A stretch of DNA of 64,000 bases from JBBTCX01 sp964494205 (lineage in GTDB: Bacteria; Planctomycetota; Phycisphaerae; UBA1845), in NCBI GenBank assembly GCA_964494205.1, contig CAZBRD010000004.1, forward strand, positions 62,001 to 126,000. The letters run 5' to 3'. Both the position numbers and the translations under genes were made by a program. Each line of letters opens with the position of its first letter. Positions within the stretch are counted from its first letter, which is position 1. The notes under the pieces were generated by a model that made no database searches, was not told the DNA's origin, and saw only the letters and a list, made by a program, of their open reading frames with translations. Shown piece by piece: positions 1-10,061 of this stretch.

Positions 1-81
1 CCACTTTTCGTCGTTGATTTCCCGCGCCCAGCGAGGTTTGGGCGGGACGGCGGGTTTGGCAGGGGCGAGTGATTTGGCCAT
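1..81 (-). CDS. N-terminus of a leftward gene, cut by the window edge
   Basis: Reading leftward from an ATG at 79-81 gives 27 open codons rich in Ala, Pro and Lys (begins MAKSLAPAKPAVPPK). The start is supported by AAAGGAG at 90-96, eight bases upstream. Only a flexible Pro/Lys-rich N-terminus is visible, so no family or function can be given. It is called coding from the ribosome binding site and the open frame alone. Confidence 0.55.
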   Translation of the reverse strand, partial: MAKSLAPAKPAVPPKPRWAREINDEKW

Positions 82-335
82 TGGGCATGCTCCTTTCGAG
101 AGGTCATTGAGTTCTTGCGCGGGCGCAAACTGGCTGGGAACCCTCTTGGATAACTTGGCGGGTGATCGCTGGAGATTTAGTGATGGGAGCGCGCTTGCGG
201 AGCCATCAGCCGAAAGACTATTCGAACGAATGATATAAGCGTGGGTGCAGAGCACCCAACCTACGAGCCTTGTTGCCGTCGTTCGGGTGCGTGCCTGTGC
301 CCCTTCAGGGCACCTTTCATTTTGGATTCACGCAA

Positions 336-367
336 CCCAGGGTAGCCGCTAGCGCGGCAACCCTGGG
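336..367. repeat. Palindromic hairpin repeat
   Basis: CCCAGGGT-A-GCCGC, loop TAGC, then GCGGC-A-ACCCTGGG: a 13-bp stem with a single A.A mismatch. It has no T-tract and no gene immediately upstream, so it is better read as a dispersed palindromic repeat than as a terminator. Confidence 0.7.
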
Positions 368-458
368 CTTTGTTATGCAGCCCCGTTGGGGCAGAACTAA
401 TTGATTCACCGATCATGGAAACTGATGCGTTCGTTCGCCCTCCGCGCGAAAACAATAA

Positions 459-766
459 TACGAATCCCACCAATTAACAGCGCAGGGTCCGGTCGCGCCT
501 ACCCTTCGATCGCCCCTGCCGGGGCTTTGCAAATTTTTTGTGCCCTTTTCCCCACGGCTTCCGCCGTGGGCTGACCGCGTGTCGCCGCTGCCGCGGCTCG
601 GAAGGACTGATTGCGGGGGAGATATCGTCGCAAGAATGACATAGAGCGTGTAACAGACCTCCCTCTCCATCTCTGGGAAAGGATTGAGATGAGCGGCTCA
701 TCAGCAACGGCACCCAGTCTTGTTACAGGCTCTCATTGCGCATTTCAGGAAGCGCCAACAATTATT
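459..766. repeat. Composite palindromic repeat, copy 1 (interrupted by a MITE)
   Basis: About 215 bp of this stretch aligns to 8779-9081 at high identity: a shared 'GCGCAGGGT' segment, then a GCCCC/GGGGC hairpin, a CCACGGC-TTCC-GCCGTGG hairpin (about 553-570), a GCCGCTGCCGCGGC palindrome, and a right part ending in 'AAGCGCCAA'. The alignment breaks at 642/643 and resumes at 734, where the 91-bp element 643-733 has been inserted. No coding potential. Confidence 0.8.
643..733. mobile_element. MITE-like element, copy 1, with empty-site evidence
   Basis: A 91-bp element bounded by inverted ends AGAGCGTGTAACA (left) and TGTTACAGGCTCT (right), 12 of 13 positions complementary. It is flanked by direct CAT repeats at 640-642 and 734-736. 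Relatives lie at 8494-8583 and 15662-15751, this copy being inverted relative to them and the most diverged. The composite repeat at 8779-9081 shows the uninterrupted host sequence, in which a single CAT occupies the position. It encodes nothing, so any transposition must be driven in trans; no transposase lies in the window. Confidence 0.75.
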
Positions 767-1219
767 GGAATGTGCATGAGAGGGAGAGGGATGTCTTGTT
801 ACGAGGGATGTCTTGATACAAGGTCTAACGCCAGTTCCGTTCGGAGAAAGTGTGTCAACGTCCCAGAAACACTGAGGTTCCTTGCCTTACACTTACGGCC
901 GGTAACTAGTTCCGAAAACGAGACTGACAACATCACAAGCACTCAATAACTGTAATCGATAAAGCTGATATGCAATGATCCGCGGGCACGATGCCCGTGC
1001 GGACGTCACCGGCCGTGTTATGGCTGCCGTATTTCTCTTGGCAGGCCGGAAATCGCATGTCGCATGAACCATAAGGTTGTGACGCGTCAAAAGACATCCG
1101 CAACGCGGCAGATTTCCGCAAGGATGTGATGCGCCAAAAACGCGGCGGCGACGCACTTTGCGCAAGGTTCGTTCCGTGGAGATTAGATCGTCCAATTGAT
1201 CGGGGTCCAATTGGCAAGG

Positions 1220-1804
1220 ATGAAATCGAAATCGACCGTCTTCGTGCTTGGCTTGTGGGCCGTGCTTGTGCTCGCGGGCTATGGTATGCTTTCTCATTAT
1301 TCGGCCACGGCGGGAACAGGAAACACATCAACGCCTGCCTGGCCGCGAGACTCTAAAGTCACGCGCAAACAGGGCATGCCGACGCTGATGCTCTTCATCC
1401 ACCCGCAGTGCCCATGCTCACGGGCAACCATCGAGGAGCTTTCGAATCTGTTGGCGCAGACTCCAAGGGAAGTCGACACGGTGGGAGTTTTCATCCGCCC
1501 GGCTGATTTCAATGATGGCTGGGAGCAAACTGATCTTTGGAAGAAATTTTCCGAACAGCCCGGAGCCCGCGTGATGGCTGACCCCGAAGGGTCTGAAACA
1601 CGTCGATTTGGCGCCGCGACTTCCGGGTTCACGATGCTCTTTGACGTCGAAGGGAAACTAGTCTTTTCCGGTGGAATTACCTCAGGTCGAGGTCATCAGG
1701 GAAGCAGCGTGGGAAAGGACGCGATTCTTCATTGGCTTCACGGCGAAGAAATTGAGATACGTGAATCACCTGTTTTTGGGTGCCCACTGTTTAACGAATC
1801 TTGA
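1220..1804 (+). CDS. Membrane-anchored thioredoxin-fold protein
   Basis: A 194-residue protein with a short basic N-terminus, one hydrophobic segment (about residues 5-25) and an extracytoplasmic domain. The domain carries HPQCPCSRATIEEL at about residues 63-76, in which CPC followed by Ser and a helix resembles the CxxC helix of thioredoxin/TlpA folds. The CxC spacing is not classic CxxC, so disulfide exchange is likely but unproven. The ATG at 1220 is chosen because it puts the Lys residues just ahead of the membrane segment; in-frame TTG codons at 1196 and 1211 would add up to eight residues. The histidine kinase begins 17 bases after the stop, which suggests an operon and perhaps a redox or metal-sensing partnership. 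Confidence 0.8.
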   Translation: MKSKSTVFVLGLWAVLVLAGYGMLSHYSATAGTGNTSTPAWPRDSKVTRKQGMPTLMLFIHPQCPCSRATIEELSNLLAQTPREVDTVGVFIRPADFNDGWEQTDLWKKFSEQPGARVMADPEGSETRRFGAATSGFTMLFDVEGKLVFSGGITSGRGHQGSSVGKDAILHWLHGEEIEIRESPVFGCPLFNES

Positions 1805-1821
1805 ATCACTGCGATACATCT

Positions 1822-4596
<2,775 letters not shown>

Positions 4597-4609
4597 GGAA
4601 ATTGCATCC

Positions 4610-7243
4610 GTGCAGAATCCGCGTGTCATCTTGGTCGTCGATGATTCCACGGTCGACGCAATGATCTTGGCCAGATCGCTGGCCAAGTCAGGTCACAAGA
4701 TCCTGACTGCGCACAGCGGGCGCGAGGCCATTCAAATCTGCCATGAGCAAACGCCTGATTTGATCCTCATGGACATGATGATGCCTGAATTCGATGGCCT
4801 TCAAACCTGCGAGGAACTAAAACGGCATTCCGCTACAGAGCAAATCCCCGTTATCTTCGTCACTGGTAACACCGGAAGCGAGGACATTGTCAGTGCATTC
4901 GCCGCCGGTGGTTCGGACTATGTGACGAAGCCATTCCGGTTCGATGAAATCCTCGCCAGATTAGCTGTCCATTTGCGATTGCGCGAGGCAGAGCAGGACC
5001 TGGTTAACCGCAACCGGGAGTTAGAGACGCTGGCTAAGCAGTTGTCCGAAATCAACGAAACGCTTGCGCGGCAAAGCAGGATTGACGGATTAACGAATCT
5101 GCTCAATCGGCGGGCGTGGGATGAAGCTGCGTCGATTGAACACGAGCGAGCGGTACGCTACAGCCGACACTATGCCGTGCTCATGCTGGACGTGGATTTC
5201 TTCAAGAACTTCAACGACACGTTGGGCCATCCGGAAGGCGATCGATGCCTACAGCAAGTGGCTGACACGATCGCGCGAACTTGTCGTGCCACGGATATCG
5301 TTGGAAGGTATGGTGGCGAAGAGTTTATTGTACTAACACCGGATACCAGTGCGGATGAGAGCGTGCGACTGGCTGAGCGAATCAGGCGAAACGTGTGGAA
5401 CCTGTCGATCAGGCACCCGAAAAGCCCGGCTGGTCGCGTTACTTTGAGCATCGGCGCAGCGAGCAGTCAGGAAGGATCGCTGGATGAGGTACTCCGATGG
5501 GCGGACTCCTTCCTTTATCGCGCGAAGAATGGCGGTCGCAATATCGTTTATGGTCGCCTTTCCGCCACGTCCAGATCGAACCCACCGGTAGTGCCCTACA
5601 ACGATAAAGGCACACAGGGGAACGCAAAACAGTCGTTGATTACCGAAGCCGCTGCCAAGGTGCTGATTGTGGAAGACAATCGTGCGAATCGATTGGTCTA
5701 TCGCGGTTGCCTTGAGAAAGAGGGTTTTCGAATTCACGAGGTCGAGGACGGGGCTGCGGCCATCGAGGCGGTCAAGAAAGACCGGCCCGATTTGATCCTG
5801 ATGGACGTGATGATGCCGATCATGGACGGGCTCGAGTGCACGCGCGTTCTAAAATCTGACCCAGAATACCGAGATGTTCCTATCATCATCGTTAGCGCGC
5901 GAAACGATTCGCAGGCTGTATTGGCGGGGCTTGAGGCAGGGGCTGAGGAGTACCTGACGAAACCGGTGCGCACGACAGAATTGGTCACGCGAGTGCGATC
6001 GATGACGCGATTGTCCGCGGAGCGTCGTGATCTTGTTCGCAGCTATGAATTGCGATCTGAACAGATTCGATTCCTCACACTGCTTGTCGATTATTGCCAA
6101 CGCGTCGGACTTGCTCCCACTGTTGAGCAAGTGATCGACACATTGATTGAAACGGTCGGCGAAATCACCTGCTGCAAACGTCTCTCCGTCATGATTCCGG
6201 ATTCGGACAATGAGTTCCTGACGATCATGCGCTCGGTTGGAATGACGAACGAGGACGCCAAAGACGTGCGCGTTCGGATTGGAGAGGGAGTAGCGGGACG
6301 GGTTTTCGCCGCCCATCAACGCTTCGTCGCCGATTCTGAAGAGTGCCTCGATGGCGGAATACCGCGATCGGAGTCGTACCTTGGTTTTCCGATGCTGGTG
6401 ACTCCTATCGGAACATCCGAGCAAATGCTGGGCGTTTTGAATGTGACCGGGCGCATCGAATCAAGGCCATTCGAGTCGCGTGAGATTGAGTACGTTGAGC
6501 TCGTCGTTGGGATCGCGGCTTCTGCTATGCATATTGTTCGAAATCGCCTGGCCAAGGAAGATGCGCGCGATCTTGTGGTGACCGCGCTCGCCAGGCTGGC
6601 GGAGCATCGCGACGGCGATATGGGCGGACACGTCGAGCGTGTCACGCAGTATTCGTGCATCCTCGCCGAGACGCTGCGCGACACGCGAGCGTTTGCCGAC
6701 GTCATTGACGATGCCTACCTCCGCAATCTCGCCCGCGCGGTGCCACTGTATGACATTGGAAAAGTGGCGATTCCAGATCGCATTCTCCTGAAACCGGGCA
6801 AATTGTCCCTCGAGGAGATGGCGGTCATGCGGAAGCACGTGGACATCGGGGCTGAGACGCTGCGACCGCTGATCGCAAAGGTTCCCGAAGCAGATTCCCT
6901 CAAGATGGCGCTTGATATTATTCGAGCCCATCACGAGTGGTACGATGGTTCGGGATATCCGCAGGGGTTAGAGGGAGAGCGAATTCCACTGTGCGCCAGG
7001 ATTGTCGCGGTGGCTGACGTTTTCGACGCGCTCACGCGAGATCGGGTCTATGAAGAGGCTGTGTCGCATGAGCATGCGCGCGAGACGATCAACAAGCTCT
7101 CCGGAACTCAATTTGATCCCGTGATCGTACATGCCTTTCACGCGTCGATGGACCGCTTCCTGGAACTTGCGACGAAGCCGAACCCTTCGAAGAAATCCCC
7201 GCTTCAACTGGAGGAGGTCCTGACAGCTGCGCTGACGAGTTGA
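4610..7243 (+). CDS. Response regulator with GGDEF and degenerate HD-GYP domains (c-di-GMP turnover)
   Basis: 877 residues from a GTG start supported by AAGGAA at 4595-4600; the frame is open further upstream but that part overlaps the kinase. Domain order: REC (Asp about 55), coiled coil, GGDEF with intact GGEEF at about 235-239, a second REC (Asp about 399), GAF (about 500-640), and HD-GYP (about 665-870) with GYP at 782-784. GGDEF enzymes make cyclic di-GMP and HD-GYP enzymes hydrolyse it. Here the HD pair reads Tyr714-Asp715 (LYDIGKVAIPD), so a usual metal ligand is missing while the other His motifs remain. The diguanylate cyclase half looks active; the phosphodiesterase half may be altered. 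Likely phosphorylated by the upstream kinase's HPt domain. Confidence 0.92.
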   Translation: MQNPRVILVVDDSTVDAMILARSLAKSGHKILTAHSGREAIQICHEQTPDLILMDMMMPEFDGLQTCEELKRHSATEQIPVIFVTGNTGSEDIVSAFAAGGSDYVTKPFRFDEILARLAVHLRLREAEQDLVNRNRELETLAKQLSEINETLARQSRIDGLTNLLNRRAWDEAASIEHERAVRYSRHYAVLMLDVDFFKNFNDTLGHPEGDRCLQQVADTIARTCRATDIVGRYGGEEFIVLTPDTSADESVRLAERIRRNVWNLSIRHPKSPAGRVTLSIGAASSQEGSLDEVLRWADSFLYRAKNGGRNIVYGRLSATSRSNPPVVPYNDKGTQGNAKQSLITEAAAKVLIVEDNRANRLVYRGCLEKEGFRIHEVEDGAAAIEAVKKDRPDLILMDVMMPIMDGLECTRVLKSDPEYRDVPIIIVSARNDSQAVLAGLEAGAEEYLTKPVRTTELVTRVRSMTRLSAERRDLVRSYELRSEQIRFLTLLVDYCQRVGLAPTVEQVIDTLIETVGEITCCKRLSVMIPDSDNEFLTIMRSVGMTNEDAKDVRVRIGEGVAGRVFAAHQRFVADSEECLDGGIPRSESYLGFPMLVTPIGTSEQMLGVLNVTGRIESRPFESREIEYVELVVGIAASAMHIVRNRLAKEDARDLVVTALARLAEHRDGDMGGHVERVTQYSCILAETLRDTRAFADVIDDAYLRNLARAVPLYDIGKVAIPDRILLKPGKLSLEEMAVMRKHVDIGAETLRPLIAKVPEADSLKMALDIIRAHHEWYDGSGYPQGLEGERIPLCARIVAVADVFDALTRDRVYEEAVSHEHARETINKLSGTQFDPVIVHAFHASMDRFLELATKPNPSKKSPLQLEEVLTAALTS

Positions 7244-7344
7244 GCGGTAGTCGCAAACGGATGCGCAAAGTCAATTGATTCAATCTGTGAGCGGATCGGC
7301 TGGACCTCACAGAGACAATTGTCGATTGTCCTGGGGGTGCATGG

Positions 7345-8193
7345 CTATGCTGATTTCTTTTGACGCGAAGCATCAATAATCTGTTGACCCCGGTCAGCCC
7401 ACAAATGCAAATCGATTGGACCCGGATCACGCTCGCAATAGGCTGCGGCAAGGTCTATGCTTGCATTCGAACCGTCGTTAGACGAGACAGCTATAGTTAG
7501 CTTCCACCATCTGTCACCGCCGACACCGGAACACTTATCTATCAGGTCATTCCGATCGGCGGCAGCAAAGCGAGCAAAACTTGGATTGCACTTTTCGATT
7601 ATTAGAACGTCAACGAAGCGTTCTAAACCGTCGCTTGGTATGTCGAGATATTTTCGATCGGAAGTTGCGGACTCTTCGGCTGACCATCGAAGCAAGAAAC
7701 TCTCCCCGCGAAGACGGTTGATTGATGGACCCATTCCAGGAAATGACCAAACATCTCCATGATGAACAAAAAACGCATCTACGAGTTTCACAGAACATTC
7801 CTCCAGCCGTCTTCCGCTCACATTCCTGATCGCAAGTTTTGCAACGATGTCATGCTCAAGCCTCATTGCGAGGGAATTGCCGCATATTGGCCGAAACTCG
7901 AACGGTACCTTGCTGAACTTAGCTATCAGCTTGTCCCAATTGGCAAACAAATGAAGCACGAGAAGTGTAGGTAGGATAATCCACGGTCCAAGCTTGACGA
8001 GACTCGACCAGACGAAAACAAGGAAGGTCCCGAGGTCTAATAGTTTGCCAAAGAAATCTAGGGCAGGCAGAGCAATGAGCAATCCTATCAGCCCAATAGT
8101 CCAACGCCAGACACGTGGAACGTTTGATTGGCACCAATCGATGGCACGCTCTGGGTTCTTCAGTTTCGCAAATATTGATTGGAGTTTTTGCAT
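7345..8193 (-). CDS. Hypothetical membrane protein
   Basis: About 282 residues. Two strongly hydrophobic segments near the N-terminus (about residues 30-52 and 60-85) precede a soluble, Trp- and Cys-containing domain of roughly 190 residues. No family is recognised. The ATG at 8193 is chosen over a TTG 15 bases upstream; neither has a clear ribosome binding site. The gene faces the two-component operon convergently and has lower GC than its neighbours, so it may be a recent arrival. Confidence 0.65.
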   Translation of the reverse strand: MQKLQSIFAKLKNPERAIDWCQSNVPRVWRWTIGLIGLLIALPALDFFGKLLDLGTFLVFVWSSLVKLGPWIILPTLLVLHLFANWDKLIAKFSKVPFEFRPICGNSLAMRLEHDIVAKLAIRNVSGRRLEECSVKLVDAFFVHHGDVWSFPGMGPSINRLRGESFLLRWSAEESATSDRKYLDIPSDGLERFVDVLIIEKCNPSFARFAAADRNDLIDKCSGVGGDRWWKLTIAVSSNDGSNASIDLAAAYCERDPGPIDLHLWADRGQQIIDASRQKKSA

Positions 8194-8364
8194 TAACCAA
8201 AATCTCAACTTTGTTGGATTGCTTTACATTTGAGCATCGGTGGCGCCGAAAACTATGCTGTTAGGCCGGGGGCAGCCTTGAGTCAACTATGTGACCTTCG
8301 AAGATGCAACCGACATTGGAGTGGAATTGTTTGTCTACTACTGTTCTCTGTCAATTTAGCTTAA

Positions 8365-8438
8365 TAGCGGCGTCCGGACTTGAACCGGAGACCTCGGGTT
8401 TATGAAACCCACGCTCTAACCAGCTGAGCTACGCCGCC
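8365..8438 (-). tRNA. tRNA-Met (CAT)
   Basis: A full cloverleaf reads on the minus strand: acceptor GGCGGCG, D-arm GCTC/GAGC, anticodon stem TGGGT/ACCCG with loop TTCATAA (anticodon CAT), T-arm TCCGG-TTCAAGT-CCGGA, acceptor 3' strand CGCCGCT, discriminator A. The anticodon stem lacks the three consecutive G:C pairs of initiators, so this is elongator Met (or a lysidine-modified Ile tRNA, which sequence alone cannot exclude). The first acceptor pair is G1.U72. CCA is not encoded. Confidence 0.9.
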
Positions 8439-8493
8439 AGCGTCTGCTTCGTCCAACCGCTCAGGTTGATTCGGAGCGACATTAATCTCTTAT

Positions 8494-8583
8494 GAGCCTG
8501 TAACAAAACCGGAAGCCGATGCCAAAGAGACCCTCACCCCAACCCTCTCCCTAAGAGGGAGAGGGAGGTATTGTTACTCGCTC
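8494..8583. mobile_element. MITE-like element, copy 2
   Basis: Ninety bases bounded by GAGCCTGTAACAA and TTGTTACTCGCTC, inverted ends with two mismatches in 13. The interior holds a CCCTCTCCCT-AAG-AGGGAGAGGG hairpin. From position 8522 on it is nearly identical to 15662-15751. It lies about 55 bases upstream of tRNA-Met, which is transcribed away from it. Confidence 0.72.
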
Positions 8584-8624
8584 TAAGTACATGCGCCGAC
8601 AAGCCGCCATGCACTTCAACGACA

Positions 8625-8658
8625 ACCACGGCCAAGCTGCTGCTTGACCGTGCCACCC
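8625..8658. repeat. CACGG-type hairpin repeat, copy 1
   Basis: CACGGCCAAGC, loop TGCT, GCTTGACCGTG, followed by CCACCC. The arms pair over 10 of 11 positions. Related copies are at 13894-13927 and 19993-20025. Confidence 0.7.
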
Positions 8659-8778
8659 GTCGAACGGGCTATTGTAAGGTCGGTTTATTGGTTATCAACT
8701 TCAACGAATTCAGCCGGTTTTTGACATGACTTGCCCGGAAACTTTACGATCGACGTCAAGTGAACACAACGCTGATGT

Positions 8779-9081
8779 CATACGCATCCCACCGATTAAT
8801 AGCGCAGGGTTCGGTCGCGCCTACGCTTCGATCGCCCCTGCCGGGGCTTTGCAAATTTCTTGGGCCATTTCCCCACGGCTTCCGCCGTGGGCTGACCGCG
8901 TATCGCCGCTGCCGCGGCTTCTTCGGTGTCGAGTCTGCGGACCCGACCTACCGACTGCGGACTCGACGTGCCAGCTGCGGACCCGACCTACCGGCTGCCG
9001 CGGCTCGGAAGGACAGATTGCGGTGGAAATATCGTGGCGAGAATGACATTGTGCGCATTCCAGCAAGCGCCAATAATTAAC
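8779..9081. repeat. Composite palindromic repeat, copy 2 (uninterrupted by the MITE)
   Basis: Matches 459-766 over its whole length except for two differences. It lacks the MITE (empty site at 9047-9051), and it carries about 80 extra bases at 8920-9000 made of a 20-bp tandem repeat and flanked by a CTGCCGCGGCT duplication. It contains the CCACGGC-TTCC-GCCGTGG hairpin and other GC-rich palindromes. The open frames across it are by-products of its composition. Confidence 0.8.
8936..8995. repeat. 20-bp tandem repeat, three units
   Basis: Units at 8936-8955, 8956-8975 and 8976-8995 each begin TGCGGAC. Units 1 and 3 differ at one base; unit 2 differs from them at four or five. The array lies inside composite repeat copy 2 and is absent from copy 1. 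Confidence 0.85.
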
Positions 9082-9118
9082 GGGCAGCGTATAAGTTGAA
9101 TTCCTTTGGAGTCGAGTG

Positions 9119-9826
9119 ATGAGCGTAGCGGAAATCCTGAAAGAGCTTAAGGCCAACGGCAGCGAATCGTACAAGCGCACGATGATGCGGCACGGAGCGA
9201 AGGAGCCGATCTTCGGCGTGAGTATCGAGTACATGAAAAAGATCGTGAAGCGGGAGAAGAAGAATTATCAGCTTTCGCTCGATCTTTATGACACGGGGGT
9301 GTCGGATGCGATGTACCTCGCGGGGCTGCTTGCGGACGACAAGAAGATGACCAAGAAGGACCTGAAGAAGTGGATGGCTGGCGCGTATTGGGCGATGGTG
9401 TCGGAGTACACGGTGCCGTGGGTGGCGGCGGAGAGCGACCACGGGTGGGAGATGGCGCAGGAGTGGATCGAATCGAAGAAGGAAAATGTGGCGGCGGCGG
9501 GATGGCAGACGATCAGCAGTTTGGTGGCGATCAAGGAGGACGATGAGCTTGATGTGCCCGCGATCAAGAAGCTGCTGCAACGCGTGCAGAAGACGATTCA
9601 CGATCAGCCGAACCGCGTAAAGTACGTGATGAACAACTTTGTGATTGCGACTGCGGCGGGTGTGAAAGAGCTGACCGAATTTGCGACGGAAGTGGCAAAG
9701 AAGATCGGCAAGGTGGAAGTCGATATGGGCGACACGTCGTGCAAGACTCCGGACGCGGTTGAATACATTGAGAAGATCAGGAAGCGCGGATCGATTGGGA
9801 AGAAGCGGAAGACGTGTAAGTGTTGA
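9119..9826 (+). CDS. AlkD-like DNA alkylation repair protein
   Basis: A 235-residue all-helical protein resembling the AlkD/DNA alkylation repair family: an N-terminal YKRTMMRHGAKEPIFGVSI segment like the family's YM..KFFGI region, then Trp-rich helical repeats (KKWMAGAYWAMVSEYTVPWV). AlkD enzymes remove bulky or cationic alkylated bases with a HEAT-like solenoid. The C-terminus is Lys-rich and ends KTCKC. Start ATG 9119 with GGAG at 9108-9111; a GTG immediately upstream is possible. It stands alone. The family call is good; activity is unproven. Confidence 0.75.
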   Translation: MSVAEILKELKANGSESYKRTMMRHGAKEPIFGVSIEYMKKIVKREKKNYQLSLDLYDTGVSDAMYLAGLLADDKKMTKKDLKKWMAGAYWAMVSEYTVPWVAAESDHGWEMAQEWIESKKENVAAAGWQTISSLVAIKEDDELDVPAIKKLLQRVQKTIHDQPNRVKYVMNNFVIATAAGVKELTEFATEVAKKIGKVEVDMGDTSCKTPDAVEYIEKIRKRGSIGKKRKTCKC

Positions 9827-9844
9827 GGGTAGGAGACGTAGAAG

Positions 9845-9920
9845 AGGACCCCTTCAGGGTCCCGATTGCTGGATTTTTTCCCGTGGGTTTCGTTCGCTGG
9901 CGCGAACTCAACCCACGGCT
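9845..9920. repeat. Pair of palindromic hairpin repeats
   Basis: A GACCC-CTTCA-GGGTC hairpin at about 9847-9861 is followed by a longer one at 9891-9918, CCGTGGGTT...AACCCACGG, with an inner TTCGC/GCGAA stem. No T-tract in either orientation, so these read as dispersed repeats between convergent genes. Confidence 0.6.
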
Positions 9921-10061
9921 ATTCACGAACAGCCTTTCAGGCTGCAGCGTTAAGTGTCCGCCCGTATCACCCGCCGCATCAACTAAACTCGATCACCGTC
10001 AAACTAGACAGTAGGCAGCAAGCAATGGGCAGAAGGCAATAAAGCGTCGTGGGAATTCGCA

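Larger units (their letters stand above)
97..1219. other. Long repeat-rich intergenic region
   Basis: More than 1.1 kb without a credible gene. It holds short hairpins (336-367, and GCCCC/GGGGC at 381-393), a composite repeat (about 459-766) interrupted by a MITE-like element (643-733), and a GGGCA/TGCCC hairpin near 983-996. The open frames across it on both strands are short, overlapping, and rich in Arg, Ser and Cys, as expected of non-coding GC-rich DNA. No promoter for the operon starting at 1220 could be placed with confidence. Confidence 0.7.

Noticed and set aside
643..733. A transposase or complete insertion sequence
   Set aside because: The element is only 91 bp, and no transposase-like gene exists anywhere in the window.
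983..996. GGGCA/TGCCC hairpin as a terminator
   Set aside because: Short stem, no T-tract and no gene ending nearby.
893..1331. Two overlapping minus-strand open frames of about 130 codons
   Set aside because: Cys/Arg/Ser-rich, no ribosome binding site, in a repeat-filled gap; not credible as genes.
8936..8995. Possible CRISPR array
   Set aside because: Three contiguous 20-bp units with no spacers and no cas genes nearby; a tandem repeat.
8726..9234. Open frames across the composite repeat
   Set aside because: The frames are created by the repeat itself (PRLPPWADR-like sequence from its hairpins) and by the antisense of the AlkD-like gene.
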